In this document: positions 1-7,388 of the stretch, in pieces
Numbering within the stretch: position 1 is the first letter of the stretch
How the letters are laid out: every line of letters starts with the position of its first letter
Assembly (NCBI GenBank): GCA_003641345.1
Contig: QNAD01000060.1
Coordinates: forward strand, 1 to 8,964
Reading direction: 5' to 3'
Length of the DNA stretch: 8,964 bases
Origin: Candidatus Zixiibacteriota bacterium
GTDB taxonomy: Bacteria; Zixibacteria; MSB-5A5; GN15; FEB-12
Program-made: the position numbers and the translations under genes
Notes under the pieces: model-generated
The model's input: the letters and a program-made list of their open reading frames with translations, nothing else
The model's database searches: none
Told to the model about the DNA's origin: nothing

Positions 1-2201
1 GGTGCCATCATTTGGATTATTTTCAACACAATTTGGTCATTCAGATTTACATTTTTGATGTTATTGGGTTTATAATCCCGAACAAGTTCCATGACTGCGG
101 ATATTGCTGTATTAAACTGAAGTGAATCAAACGACTCATTAACTTTCTTAACTGTCTGATTCAATTTGATATAAATGTCCCATTCAGAATTATTAAGCTC
201 ACTCTTCTTAAAGTAATGCTTTAAGTCGGGCGAGGATTTTCTATAATTAGCATATATTGGAAACACTTTATTGACAGCAAACTTCTCAACTCCGGTAATA
301 GAATCTTCAGACCAAATAACTTCTTTTTCAGAAGGAGCCGTGAAGAACATAGCCAGCCTTGAAATATCAACGCCACGTTCATTCATTAAATCCATAGGAG
401 AAACAACATTTCCTTTAGATTTAGACATGACATCGCCTTTGGAATCACAGACCATTCCATGATTAAACATCCGATTTGCAGGTTCTTCAAAATTCAGCAA
501 ACCTAAATCATACAGGAATTTTGTGAAAAATCGAAAATATATCAGATGGCCTGTAGCGTGAGTTATTCCGCCTACATACAAATCTACTGGATGCCAATTG
601 TTAACTTTTTCAGAATCGAATATCTGTTTATCATTGTGAGCATCGACATACCGAAGAAAATACCAACTCGAACAACTAAAGGTATCCATTGTGTCTGGGT
701 CCCGCTTAGCCTTTCCCCCACATTTAGGACAGATAACATTGATATAATCATCAACATCGGCAAGAGGTGAACGGCCCTTTGGCTTGAAATCTTTTACTTT
801 TGGAAGCAGAACCGGTAAATCATTATCTTCAACAGCTACCTGTCCGCATTTCTCACAATTAATTATAGGAATTGGGCAACCCCAGTATCTTTGACGTGAG
901 ATTGACCAGTCTTTAAGCTTAAAATTTATTTTATGGCGGCCAAATTTTTTAGACTCGGCATAATCTGTAACTTTTTTGATAGCATCTTTACCAGTAAGAC
1001 CATCAAACTGATCAGAGTTTACCATTACCCCATAATCTGTATAGGCATCTTCCATTTCAGCCAAATCAAGTTTTGTCTGTTTATCAGGATGGATTACAAT
1101 TTTAATCGGGATATCATATTTTTTCGCAAATGCAAAATCACGGCTGTCATGTGCCGGAACTGCCATTACAGCACCAGTTCCGTAACCGGCTAATACGTAA
1201 TCTGCTACCCATAGTTGAATTTTCTCACCATTGTAAGGATTTATTGCATATTTACCGGTAAAAACACCATCTTTGTCATCGGTAACGGCAGAGCGCTCAA
1301 TATCAGAGAGTGCCATAGCTTTCTTTTTATATTCTTCTACTTTATCTTTATAGCCACCTTCGATATTTAACCTGTCAAGAATCTCCGCTTCAGGAGCAAT
1401 CGCCATAAAAGTCACCCCAAAAATAGTATCGGGTCTGGTGGTAAATATCGGAAGTTTTTCATTGCTGTCTTCGATTATAAAATCAATCTCTGCCCCATAG
1501 GAACGACCAATCCATTCTCGTTGCATCGTTTTTAGATTATCAGGCCAATTCTCAAGTTTATCAATATCATCAAGCAATCTGTCGGCGTAGTCAGTAATTT
1601 TGAGATACCATTGTATCTGATCTTTTTTCTCTACATCGGTATCGCACCGTTCACATTTTCCGTTTTTTACCTGTTCGTTTGCCAGCACTGTTTTGTCGTT
1701 TGGACACCAGTTCACAAAACCACGTTTACGATATGCCAGACCTTTTTTGAACATCTGGATAAAAATCCATTGTGTCCATTTGTAATAATCCGGATAACAG
1801 GTTGTAACCTCGCGTGACCAGTCATAACCAATTCCAACAGATTTTAAAGTATTGCGGGAGACTTCGACATTATTTTTTGTCCAATCATGTGGATGGATGT
1901 TCCGTTTTATAGCGGCATTTTCTGCCGGAAGCCCAAAAGCATCCCAGCCGAATGGATGAAGGACATCTTTTCCTTTCATCATCTGCTGACGGGCGACTGC
2001 ATCGCCGATAATATAGTTGCGGAAATGACCCATATGGATGTCTCCCGACGGATAGGCAAACATCTCAAGCATATAAAATTTATTGTCAGGGTCAGGATTA
2101 TCGGGAGCTTTAAAAAGCTGATCTGAATCCCATTTTTCCTGCCATTTTTTTTCTATTGCCTTAAAATCATAAATCTGATTTGCTTTTCCTTCGATTGCCA
2201 T
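1..2201 (-). CDS. leuS: Leucyl-tRNA synthetase, C-terminal end cut off by the window
   Basis: Class Ia aminoacyl-tRNA synthetase that charges tRNA-Leu with leucine in the cytoplasm. The frame is open from ATG 2201 to the left edge (733 codons visible; bacterial LeuRS is about 820-870 residues, so the end of the anticodon-binding region and the C-terminal domain are missing). Visible in order: the signature HMGH at residues 56-59 within AYPSGDIHMGH; GWDAFGLPAE just after it; a Cys cluster (CPND, CERC) in a zinc-type insert; the CP1 editing domain with TTRPDT near residue 253 and HDSRD at 351-355; a second zinc-type module with CEKC and CPKC; VGGITHATGH; and MSKSKGN from residue 592, the KMSKS loop. 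The start is supported by AAGGGA at 2210-2215, 8 nt upstream. It is transcribed divergently from the ZIP gene. The assignment is essentially certain. Confidence 0.98.
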   Translation of the reverse strand, partial: MAIEGKANQIYDFKAIEKKWQEKWDSDQLFKAPDNPDPDNKFYMLEMFAYPSGDIHMGHFRNYIIGDAVARQQMMKGKDVLHPFGWDAFGLPAENAAIKRNIHPHDWTKNNVEVSRNTLKSVGIGYDWSREVTTCYPDYYKWTQWIFIQMFKKGLAYRKRGFVNWCPNDKTVLANEQVKNGKCERCDTDVEKKDQIQWYLKITDYADRLLDDIDKLENWPDNLKTMQREWIGRSYGAEIDFIIEDSNEKLPIFTTRPDTIFGVTFMAIAPEAEILDRLNIEGGYKDKVEEYKKKAMALSDIERSAVTDDKDGVFTGKYAINPYNGEKIQLWVADYVLAGYGTGAVMAVPAHDSRDFAFAKKYDIPIKIVIHPDKQTKLDLAEMEDAYTDYGVMVNSDQFDGLTGKDAIKKVTDYAESKKFGRHKINFKLKDWSISRQRYWGCPIPIINCEKCGQVAVEDNDLPVLLPKVKDFKPKGRSPLADVDDYINVICPKCGGKAKRDPDTMDTFSCSSWYFLRYVDAHNDKQIFDSEKVNNWHPVDLYVGGITHATGHLIYFRFFTKFLYDLGLLNFEEPANRMFNHGMVCDSKGDVMSKSKGNVVSPMDLMNERGVDISRLAMFFTAPSEKEVIWSEDSITGVEKFAVNKVFPIYANYRKSSPDLKHYFKKSELNNSEWDIYIKLNQTVKKVNESFDSLQFNTAISAVMELVRDYKPNNIKNVNLNDQIVLKIIQMMA

Positions 2202-2401
2202 TCACAAAATCCCTTATTATCATAAAAATGTATAAACAATAATATTAAAAAAAATGGGTGAAATTGCAAGATATAAGTTGAATTAAAAGAAACGAATTGC
2301 GTTAGAGCATTATATTTATAAACTGCCATTTCTATTTGACTTCTAAATAATGAAATTGTTATTTTAATTGGTTGATTTTACATCAAATAAGGAAATTGTT
2401 A
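2202..2401. promoter_or_regulatory. Divergent intergenic region between leuS and the ZIP gene
   Basis: This 200-nt AT-rich region must hold the start signals of both flanking genes. For leuS (minus strand) I see the ribosome-binding site AAGGGA at 2210-2215, and TTGCAA followed 16 nt later by TAATAT as a weak promoter candidate. I see no T-box-like element and no long hairpin upstream of leuS. The plus-strand candidate promoter is listed separately. Promoter positions are inference from consensus matching. Confidence 0.5.
2336..2365 (+). promoter_or_regulatory. Candidate sigma70-type promoter of the ZIP transporter gene
   Basis: TTGACT (2336-2341) matches five of six -35 consensus bases. After an 18-nt spacer, TATTTT (2360-2365) matches four of six -10 bases. 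Transcription would begin near 2372 and leave a leader of about 30 nt before ATG 2402, with room for the AAGGAA ribosome-binding site. In such AT-rich DNA chance matches are common, so this is only a candidate. Confidence 0.35.
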
Positions 2402-3220
2402 ATGGAAATATTTGATTGGCTGGCTCAGCTCCATCCTATTGTACAAGCTTTAATTGCTACTTTATTTACTTGGTTCGTAACTGCTTTAGGAGCCGCCGGT
2501 GTCTTTGTAAGAAAAAATCCGTCACAACAAGTACTTGATGTTATGTTAGGTTTTGCAGCCGGTGTTATGATTGCGGCAAGTTATTGGTCTCTTTTGGCTC
2601 CGGCTATTGAAATGTCAGAAAATTTATCTGTACCAAATTGGGTTCCGGCGGCAGTTGGATTTTTAGCAGGTGCGGGTTTTTTAAGATTGCTGGATATAAC
2701 TCTTCCTCATCTACATCCTTTTATGCCCAAAGGTAAGCCTGAAGGTATAAAGACTTCGTGGCATCGTAGTATTTTATTGGTGCTTGCAATCACACTACAT
2801 AATATTCCGGAAGGATTAGCCGTTGGAGTTGCTTTTGGAGCTTTGGCTGTGGGATTACCCGAAGCCTCTTTTGCAGGAGCCGTGGCACTTGCAATCGGGA
2901 TTGGATTGCAAAATTTCCCTGAAGGACTTGCAGTATCCATGCCTCTTCGTCGAGAAGGATTAAGCCGTCGAAAAGCATTTTGGTACGGTCAACTCTCAGG
3001 AGCTGTTGAGCCTGTTGCAGGAATTTTAGGAGCATGGTTAGTTATTATTGCACAACCAATACTCCCTTATGCTTTGGCGTTTGCAGCAGGAGCTATGATA
3101 TTTGTTGTAATTGAGGAATTAGTTCCAGAATCTCAGGTAGGCGGCCATTCTGATTCTGCAACTATCGGAACAATTCTTGGATTTACGGTAATGATGATTT
3201 TGGATGTGGCTTTAGGATAA
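2402..3220 (+). CDS. ZIP-family divalent metal transporter (GufA/ZIP11-like)
   Basis: Inner-membrane transporter of the ZIP family, which moves zinc or related divalent metals (Fe, Mn, Co) into the cytoplasm. The 272-residue protein is almost entirely hydrophobic, with about eight membrane segments. It has the two metal-site signatures: HNIPEG at residues 133-138 (TM4) and QNFPEG at 170-175 (TM5). It also has SGAVEP near 199-204 and EELVPES at 238-244. The QNFPEG form in TM5 is typical of the GufA/ZIP11 branch. The loop before TM4 is short, with only a few histidines (PHLHP, 102-106). I chose ATG 2402 because AAGGAA at 2389-2394 sits 7 nt upstream; a longer frame opens at TTG 2372 but has no ribosome-binding site. 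The gene stands alone, so the metal cannot be inferred from context. Family is firm, substrate unknown. Confidence 0.93.
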   Translation: MEIFDWLAQLHPIVQALIATLFTWFVTALGAAGVFVRKNPSQQVLDVMLGFAAGVMIAASYWSLLAPAIEMSENLSVPNWVPAAVGFLAGAGFLRLLDITLPHLHPFMPKGKPEGIKTSWHRSILLVLAITLHNIPEGLAVGVAFGALAVGLPEASFAGAVALAIGIGLQNFPEGLAVSMPLRREGLSRRKAFWYGQLSGAVEPVAGILGAWLVIIAQPILPYALAFAAGAMIFVVIEELVPESQVGGHSDSATIGTILGFTVMMILDVALG

Positions 3221-3239
3221 TATTTTATAAATTAAAACA

Positions 3240-4493
3240 TTATTCGTACATTAAAGCTATTATTGGATCAACTTTGGCTGCTTTCCAAGCTGGGTACATC
3301 CCTGCTATAATTCCTGTTCCGGCAGACATAAACAAGCTGATAATTATCCAAAACATTGACAAATGATATTGCCATTCCAAAAGTGAAGTTACAACCAGAC
3401 CCAACAAAGCCCCAAAAAGAATTCCTATAATTCCCCCCATTCCCGTAAGAGTTGTTGCTTCTACCATGAACTGGAATAAAATATTCCCCTTTTTGGCACC
3501 CACGGCTTTCCTTACGCCAATTTCTCGAGTGCGTTGAGTTACTGAGACAAGCATAATATTCATTACGCCAATAACGCCCACAAGCAGTCCGATACTGGCA
3601 ACTGCTGTTGCTCCCAATTGAACATTCATAGTTATATCTTTAATCTGGTCTTTAAACAATTCCTGAGTTTCAAAGGCAAAATTGTTTGGTTCGTCAAATT
3701 TAACTTTCCTAACTTTACGAAGAGCATTAACTATCTGATCCAATGCTTCTCCAAAAGCCTGATGAGAAACAGCAGAGACCAAAAGATATACTCTTTCAGT
3801 ATTAGGATATAATTTTTCAAAAGTTGTCATCGGTATATAGATATAATCATTCTCACTTATTCCGAATAGATCATCAATTTTTTCCATCACCCCAATAACA
3901 GTAAATTTATAACCGTTAACTCTAATTTCTTTATTTAACGCATCAGCACGTTCGTCGAACAAAGCATCGGCAACATCCGGACCAATAACAGTCACCATCA
4001 TACTGCGTTCTAAATCGCTCTCGTCGATAAACCGACCATACTCAATTTCCCGATTAGTCACCTGTGCCCATTCCGGCCAACAACCACGAAAATCATCAGG
4101 GTTTCTTATCTGTTTATCTTCGTATTTGGCTATATTATTACGTGCTTTTTTTTCTGGGCTAACCGCTTCTACTGCCGGACACATTTCTATGATAGCGTTA
4201 GCTTCAGCCATAGTGATATTTTTACGACGACGTTCCTGCTCGGTTAAATTATCAAAATCAGTATTATTATCCCATTTATGTACATAGATTACATTTTTAC
4301 CAATTTTATCAATCGATGCTTCCGCATAGGTATTAAAACCATCCATAATAGTATTAACAAGAATCACCGCCCCAACTCCTATAGTTACACCTAAAATAGT
4401 CATAGAGCTTCGAAATTTATTTGCTTTCACCGATGAAAAAGCAAGCTTTATGCCTTCCCTGATTTCTGTTAAAAATAATCTATTTTCACTCAT
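3240..4493 (-). CDS. FtsX/MacB-type ABC transporter permease B
   Basis: Integral inner-membrane subunit of a type VII (MacB/LolCDE/FtsX) ABC system; such permeases pass force from a cytoplasmic ATPase to a periplasmic domain instead of forming a classical pore. The 417-residue protein has TM1 at about 30-50, a periplasmic MacB-type core domain at about 51-290, and three further helices near 294-316, 343-370 and 380-400. The conserved coupling segment MNIMLVSVTQRTREIGVRK lies at 311-329, and the C-terminal AAKVDPIIAL is also typical. Two cysteines, C105 and C138, lie in the periplasmic domain. ATG 4493 overlaps the end of permease A by 8 nt (ATGAGTGA), implying translational coupling; AAAGG lies 9 nt upstream. 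It is the last gene of the adaptor-permease-permease operon and converges on the ZIP gene. The substrate is unknown. Confidence 0.92.
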   Translation of the reverse strand: MSENRLFLTEIREGIKLAFSSVKANKFRSSMTILGVTIGVGAVILVNTIMDGFNTYAEASIDKIGKNVIYVHKWDNNTDFDNLTEQERRRKNITMAEANAIIEMCPAVEAVSPEKKARNNIAKYEDKQIRNPDDFRGCWPEWAQVTNREIEYGRFIDESDLERSMMVTVIGPDVADALFDERADALNKEIRVNGYKFTVIGVMEKIDDLFGISENDYIYIPMTTFEKLYPNTERVYLLVSAVSHQAFGEALDQIVNALRKVRKVKFDEPNNFAFETQELFKDQIKDITMNVQLGATAVASIGLLVGVIGVMNIMLVSVTQRTREIGVRKAVGAKKGNILFQFMVEATTLTGMGGIIGILFGALLGLVVTSLLEWQYHLSMFWIIISLFMSAGTGIIAGMYPAWKAAKVDPIIALMYE

Positions 4494-5712
4494 AGCTTAA
4501 TGCCTTTATAGGGTTAAGTTTTGCAGCTTTCATCGCAGGAAAGATTCCAAAAAATAAACCAACACCGGTTGAAATCCCAAAGCCGAGTATTACCCCTAAC
4601 ATTGTTGGGGTTTGATAAATGTCCATTAAAGAGCTAAGAATTGTTTGTCCAAGCGAAACTCCAAAAACAATACCTAACAATCCGCCAATCAATGAAAGAA
4701 TCAAAGATTCATAAAGAAATTGAGACATTATATTTTTATTGCAGGCTCCAATTGATTTTCTGATCCCTATTTCACGAGTCCGTTCGGTAACAGAAATCAA
4801 CATGATATTCATAATGACAATTCCGCCGATAACGATTGATAATAAAGGTAGAGAAACCATCAATACTCTAAAACCTCTTGTAATATCATTGATGAAACTG
4901 AGAAGTCCATCAGGAGTAACAATTTCAAAATCATCTTTCTCCTCAAAGTCCAACCTTCTTGCAGACCTTAATACAACTCTCACTTGATCCATCGCGATTT
5001 CACGTTTTGCCAAAGTTTCTGATTTGACAACAATATTAACCGGATTACCGGGTTGTTGATAGATTTTTTGATGAGTTGAAAGAGGTATGATGACAATTTT
5101 ATCAAACCCGCTTGTCAATGCCCCGTCCATTTTATTAGCGACACCTATGACAGTAAAGTTATGTTTTCCTACCTTTAAGGTTTTTCCAATTGGATCATCA
5201 AATTCAAAAAATTTCTCATACACTTCGTATCCGATAAAAGCTACATTTTTTCGCCTTTCGTCATCTTCTGATGTTAAATACCGACCCATCATTACATCAA
5301 GGTCACGAATTTCAAACATGTTCGATGTTGAACCCTGTATTTCCACCCAATTTAATCTTTGAGCACCATATTTCAGATGATCGCTAGAGTATCCTTCAGC
5401 ACCTACTTCATCACAATCAGGACAACCATTTTCAATTATTGGAATCAAACCGCGAGTAAGTTTTTTTCGTTTAAGACGCTCCAGATATTCAGACATCGAC
5501 ATTGTAAATCCAAAACGTGTAATCATAAAAGTTCTGGGACCAAGATTAGAAATGGAATCTTCCATGTTCATCTGCATCCCTTCCACTGTTGACACAATTG
5601 CTATAACTGAAGTAACTCCCATAACCATGCCCAGAACAGTCAGGAAAGAACGCAGTCTGTTTGCCCAAAGAGCTGTTAGAGATTCTTTTAATATGCCAAA
5701 AAACTTACTCAA
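4486..5712 (-). CDS. FtsX/MacB-type ABC transporter permease A
   Basis: Paralogue of the downstream permease and probably its heterodimer partner in the inner membrane. The 408 residues comprise TM1 at about 21-44, a periplasmic MacB-type core domain at about 45-280, and three C-terminal helices near 283-304, 333-357 and 370-392. The hallmark MNIMLISVTERTREIGIRK is at 301-319, and the C-terminus AAKLNPIKALSYE mirrors that of permease B. The periplasmic domain contains CPDC at 97-100. The start appears to be TTG 5712: it puts a normal 20-residue leader before TM1, there is no upstream in-frame ATG in the 13-nt gap after the adaptor's stop, and the next methionine is inside TM1. No strong ribosome-binding site precedes it, so translation may depend on coupling to the adaptor gene. 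No ATPase gene adjoins it. Substrate unknown. Confidence 0.92.
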   Translation of the reverse strand: MSKFFGILKESLTALWANRLRSFLTVLGMVMGVTSVIAIVSTVEGMQMNMEDSISNLGPRTFMITRFGFTMSMSEYLERLKRKKLTRGLIPIIENGCPDCDEVGAEGYSSDHLKYGAQRLNWVEIQGSTSNMFEIRDLDVMMGRYLTSEDDERRKNVAFIGYEVYEKFFEFDDPIGKTLKVGKHNFTVIGVANKMDGALTSGFDKIVIIPLSTHQKIYQQPGNPVNIVVKSETLAKREIAMDQVRVVLRSARRLDFEEKDDFEIVTPDGLLSFINDITRGFRVLMVSLPLLSIVIGGIVIMNIMLISVTERTREIGIRKSIGACNKNIMSQFLYESLILSLIGGLLGIVFGVSLGQTILSSLMDIYQTPTMLGVILGFGISTGVGLFFGIFPAMKAAKLNPIKALSYE

Positions 5713-5725
5713 TTTTCTGTTCTGC

Positions 5726-7072
5726 TTATTCTGAAATATTTTCGTTTAGATTCTTCTTTGAATTCTCATCAATTTCAACAAGTTCGCCTACCTCAATAGT
5801 GCGAAGAGTTTTATATGAACCAGATATTACAGTATCATCCGGTTTCAAACCTTCGAGTATTTCAATATTACGTTCATCGGCGATACCGGTTATAACCTCG
5901 ATAAATTCAGCTTTGCCACCCCTGTACACAAAGACACCTGTCTTTTTGATTTTTTTGCTTTTTGATTTTTTATCAATAGTATCAATATTTTCTTCTGCTT
6001 CATCCGAATCTGAATCCATGTCAGCGGCAAAAACTTCACCTGAGCTTTGTTCATCAGATTTAGTTAGTTTAGCTTCAAGAGAATCTTTATCAAATTTGCG
6101 GGTTACAACTGATGCATATGGCGCCAACACTGCATTTTCTGATTTGTCGGTTGTTATATCAACCGAGGCAGACATGCCCGGGCGGATATTTTGATTTGTT
6201 TCAGCAAATTTAATTTTCACTCTAAAATTTGTAGTATAATTTTCCGTCCCTTCACCTACTGTCATTGCAGAATTACCAATTTCTTCAACAGTACCTTTAT
6301 AGGTAGTATCCCGAAAAGCATCAACCTTGATTTCAGATTCCTGTCCAATTTTGATTTTTGCAATCTCTGTTTCATCAACATCAACTTCCACCTCAAACAC
6401 CGATAAATCAGCAATTGTCATCAATTTTCTACCCTGAGTATAAGCTGTTTGCGCTTGGGCAATTTCACCGACTTCACAATTTAAATAAGTCACAACTCCG
6501 TTCATCGGAGCTACTATTTTTGCTTTTTTTAAATAATCCATCTGTTTTTCAAATCGTGTTTGTAATTGAGATTGTTGGGCAAGAGTAGCCTCATAATTTG
6601 ATTTGCAGTTTAAGTAAGCATATTTTGAATCTTTAAAAATTGTTTCAGAAGTATGATCTTTTTCCAATAATTTCTTCTGAATATCATAATCTTCCTGTGC
6701 CTGATCAAGCGATGCTTTATACCCTTTCAATCTCGCATTAACTTCCGATAGAGCATATTTTGCCTGATCCACATCAGATTGCAACTGCACTGTATCCAAT
6801 ACTGCCAGCACATCCCCTGAATTCACACAATCCCCCTCATCAATAAGCAACTCGATAATTTGAGCTGAAACTTCAGATGTAACATTGACAGAAGTCTGGG
6901 GTTGTATCTTACCGGAAGCGGTAACTTTTTCAAAAATATCATCAACAGTAACAATATCGGCTTGAACCATTGTAGAATCATTATTGGAGTTGGTTAGGCT
7001 GATAGCTATTACTGCAATTAGAGCCACGCCTATTATAGAAAAAATCGTGATTTTTTTAGTTCTTTTTTTCAT
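5726..7072 (-). CDS. Periplasmic adaptor (membrane fusion protein, HlyD/MacA/RND family)
   Basis: Adaptor subunit anchored in the inner membrane that would link the FtsX-type permeases to an outer-membrane channel or deliver substrate. The 448 residues run: short basic N-terminus; one membrane anchor at 9-27; first half of a biotinyl-lipoyl domain at 59-95 (ASGKIQPQT, then GDVLAVLD); a coiled-coil hairpin at about 95-180; the second lipoyl half at 182-220 (APMNGVVTYL); a beta-barrel at about 225-305 (IRPGMSASVDI); and a membrane-proximal domain at about 380-430 (GLKPDDTVISGSY). A charged low-complexity insert, acidic then lysine-rich, occupies about 325-378. ATG 7072 is preceded by GAGGAG at 7076-7081. 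It is first in the operon, 13 nt ahead of permease A. The family is clear; MacA-like function is inferred from the permease neighbours, since adaptors of RND and ABC pumps look alike. Confidence 0.92.
   Translation of the reverse strand: MKKRTKKITIFSIIGVALIAVIAISLTNSNNDSTMVQADIVTVDDIFEKVTASGKIQPQTSVNVTSEVSAQIIELLIDEGDCVNSGDVLAVLDTVQLQSDVDQAKYALSEVNARLKGYKASLDQAQEDYDIQKKLLEKDHTSETIFKDSKYAYLNCKSNYEATLAQQSQLQTRFEKQMDYLKKAKIVAPMNGVVTYLNCEVGEIAQAQTAYTQGRKLMTIADLSVFEVEVDVDETEIAKIKIGQESEIKVDAFRDTTYKGTVEEIGNSAMTVGEGTENYTTNFRVKIKFAETNQNIRPGMSASVDITTDKSENAVLAPYASVVTRKFDKDSLEAKLTKSDEQSSGEVFAADMDSDSDEAEENIDTIDKKSKSKKIKKTGVFVYRGGKAEFIEVITGIADERNIEILEGLKPDDTVISGSYKTLRTIEVGELVEIDENSKKNLNENISE
5942..5971. 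repeat. Short direct repeat within the adaptor gene
   Basis: The 14-nt word CTTTTTGATTTTTT occurs at 5942-5955 and again at 5958-5971, separated by 2 nt. On the coding (minus) strand it gives runs of A and encodes the lysine/serine stretch of the adaptor's charged insert (KKSKSKKIKK). The A-runs of six and seven are potential slippage sites, but the frame is intact. Confidence 0.7.
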
Positions 7073-7124
7073 ATTCTCCTCAGTTTGTTTATAAACTTTT
7101 CAAACAGCAAACCTAAATCATATT

Positions 7125-7147
7125 ATTCTATAATGATATCTTATCAT
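7125..7147 (-). promoter_or_regulatory. Candidate -10 element with abutting inverted repeat, adaptor operon
   Basis: On the minus strand TATAGAAT (7132 down to 7125) resembles a -10 element about 50 nt before ATG 7072. Directly upstream is a perfect inverted repeat, ATGATA (7133-7138), TCT, TATCAT (7142-7147), positioned where the -35/-10 spacer would lie and so a possible operator. No good -35 hexamer is visible (CTTAGA at best), so the promoter call is weak; the repeat itself is plainly seen. Confidence 0.3.
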
Positions 7148-7274
7148 CTAAGCATCAGACAGATTGTAATTTAAAAGGTTGCATCATATTCATACATATC
7201 TGTTTCATACGATAGAATAGTTAAAAAGTTGTTACAGAAATTTACACGAGAGAAATATAGAATATTTCAGAATC

Positions 7275-7297
7275 TGATAATATAATTCATATTATCA
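7275..7297. repeat. Perfect 9-bp inverted repeat with 5-nt loop
   Basis: TGATAATAT (7275-7283) and ATATTATCA (7289-7297) are exact reverse complements around AATTC. The arms are all A/T except one G or C, and no T-run follows, so it would be a poor terminator; a DNA-binding site is the more likely reading. Its outer half-site TGATA/TATCA is shared with the repeat at 7133-7147. Confidence 0.5.
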
Positions 7298-7311
7298 ACT
7301 ATCTTACAATA

Positions 7312-7327
7312 CGTGCACTGTGGCACG
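7312..7327. repeat. GC-rich inverted repeat downstream of the GlpX-like gene
   Basis: CGTGC (7312-7316) and GCACG (7323-7327) form a 5-bp stem with a 6-nt loop in an otherwise AT-rich region. The right arm, extended to GCACGC (7323-7328), can instead pair with GCGTGC at 7354-7359. It lies 60-80 nt past the stop of the GlpX-like gene, so it might protect or end that transcript, but there is no U-tract on either strand. Confidence 0.35.
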
Positions 7328-7388
7328 CAATCTTTTGTGTTAAAGGCGATTACGCGTGCATGCTAATGCTATACTTTACGCAAAAGTT

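Larger units (their letters stand above)
7073..7388. other. 316-nt non-coding region upstream of the adaptor operon
   Basis: There is no convincing coding frame or RNA gene here. It separates the end of the GlpX-like gene from the start of the adaptor gene, both on the minus strand, and should contain the operon promoter and 5' leader. It holds the ribosome-binding site GAGGAG (7076-7081), a -10-like TATAGAAT on the minus strand (7125-7132), three inverted repeats listed separately, and the word TTCATAC twice (7189-7195 and 7204-7210, offset 15 nt). I see no hairpin followed by a T-run that would make a convincing intrinsic terminator for the GlpX-like gene. Confidence 0.6.

Noticed and set aside
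271..2126. Plus-strand open frames of 63-86 residues across 271-2126
   Set aside because: They lie antisense to leuS, whose motifs are unmistakable, and show no recognisable domain or ribosome-binding pattern.
2372..2401. TTG 2372 as the start of the ZIP transporter, adding 10 residues
   Set aside because: No ribosome-binding site precedes it and the candidate promoter would start transcription at about this position; ATG 2402 has AAGGAA at ideal spacing and gives a normal ZIP N-terminus.
2707..3035. Minus-strand open frames within the ZIP gene
   Set aside because: They are shadows of the ZIP coding sequence; composition is Ala/Pro or Leu/Gln repetitive and matches no family I know.
3221..3239. 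Bidirectional terminator between the convergent ZIP and permease B genes
   Set aside because: The 19-nt gap is only A/T-rich (around TTTATAAA) and has no GC stem; I cannot support a terminator call.
5942..5971. Programmed frameshift at the A-runs in the adaptor gene
   Set aside because: The zero frame continues through a full-length adaptor with all domains, and there is no out-of-frame product or stimulatory structure to suggest recoding.
5661..6194. Plus-strand open frame of 177 residues, 5661-6194
   Set aside because: It is antisense to the adaptor and permease A, and its serine-rich, low-complexity content mirrors the charged insert on the other strand.
7312..7340. Intrinsic terminator for the GlpX-like gene
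   Set aside because: A 5-bp stem exists but no T-run follows on the minus strand, so it is listed only as an inverted repeat.
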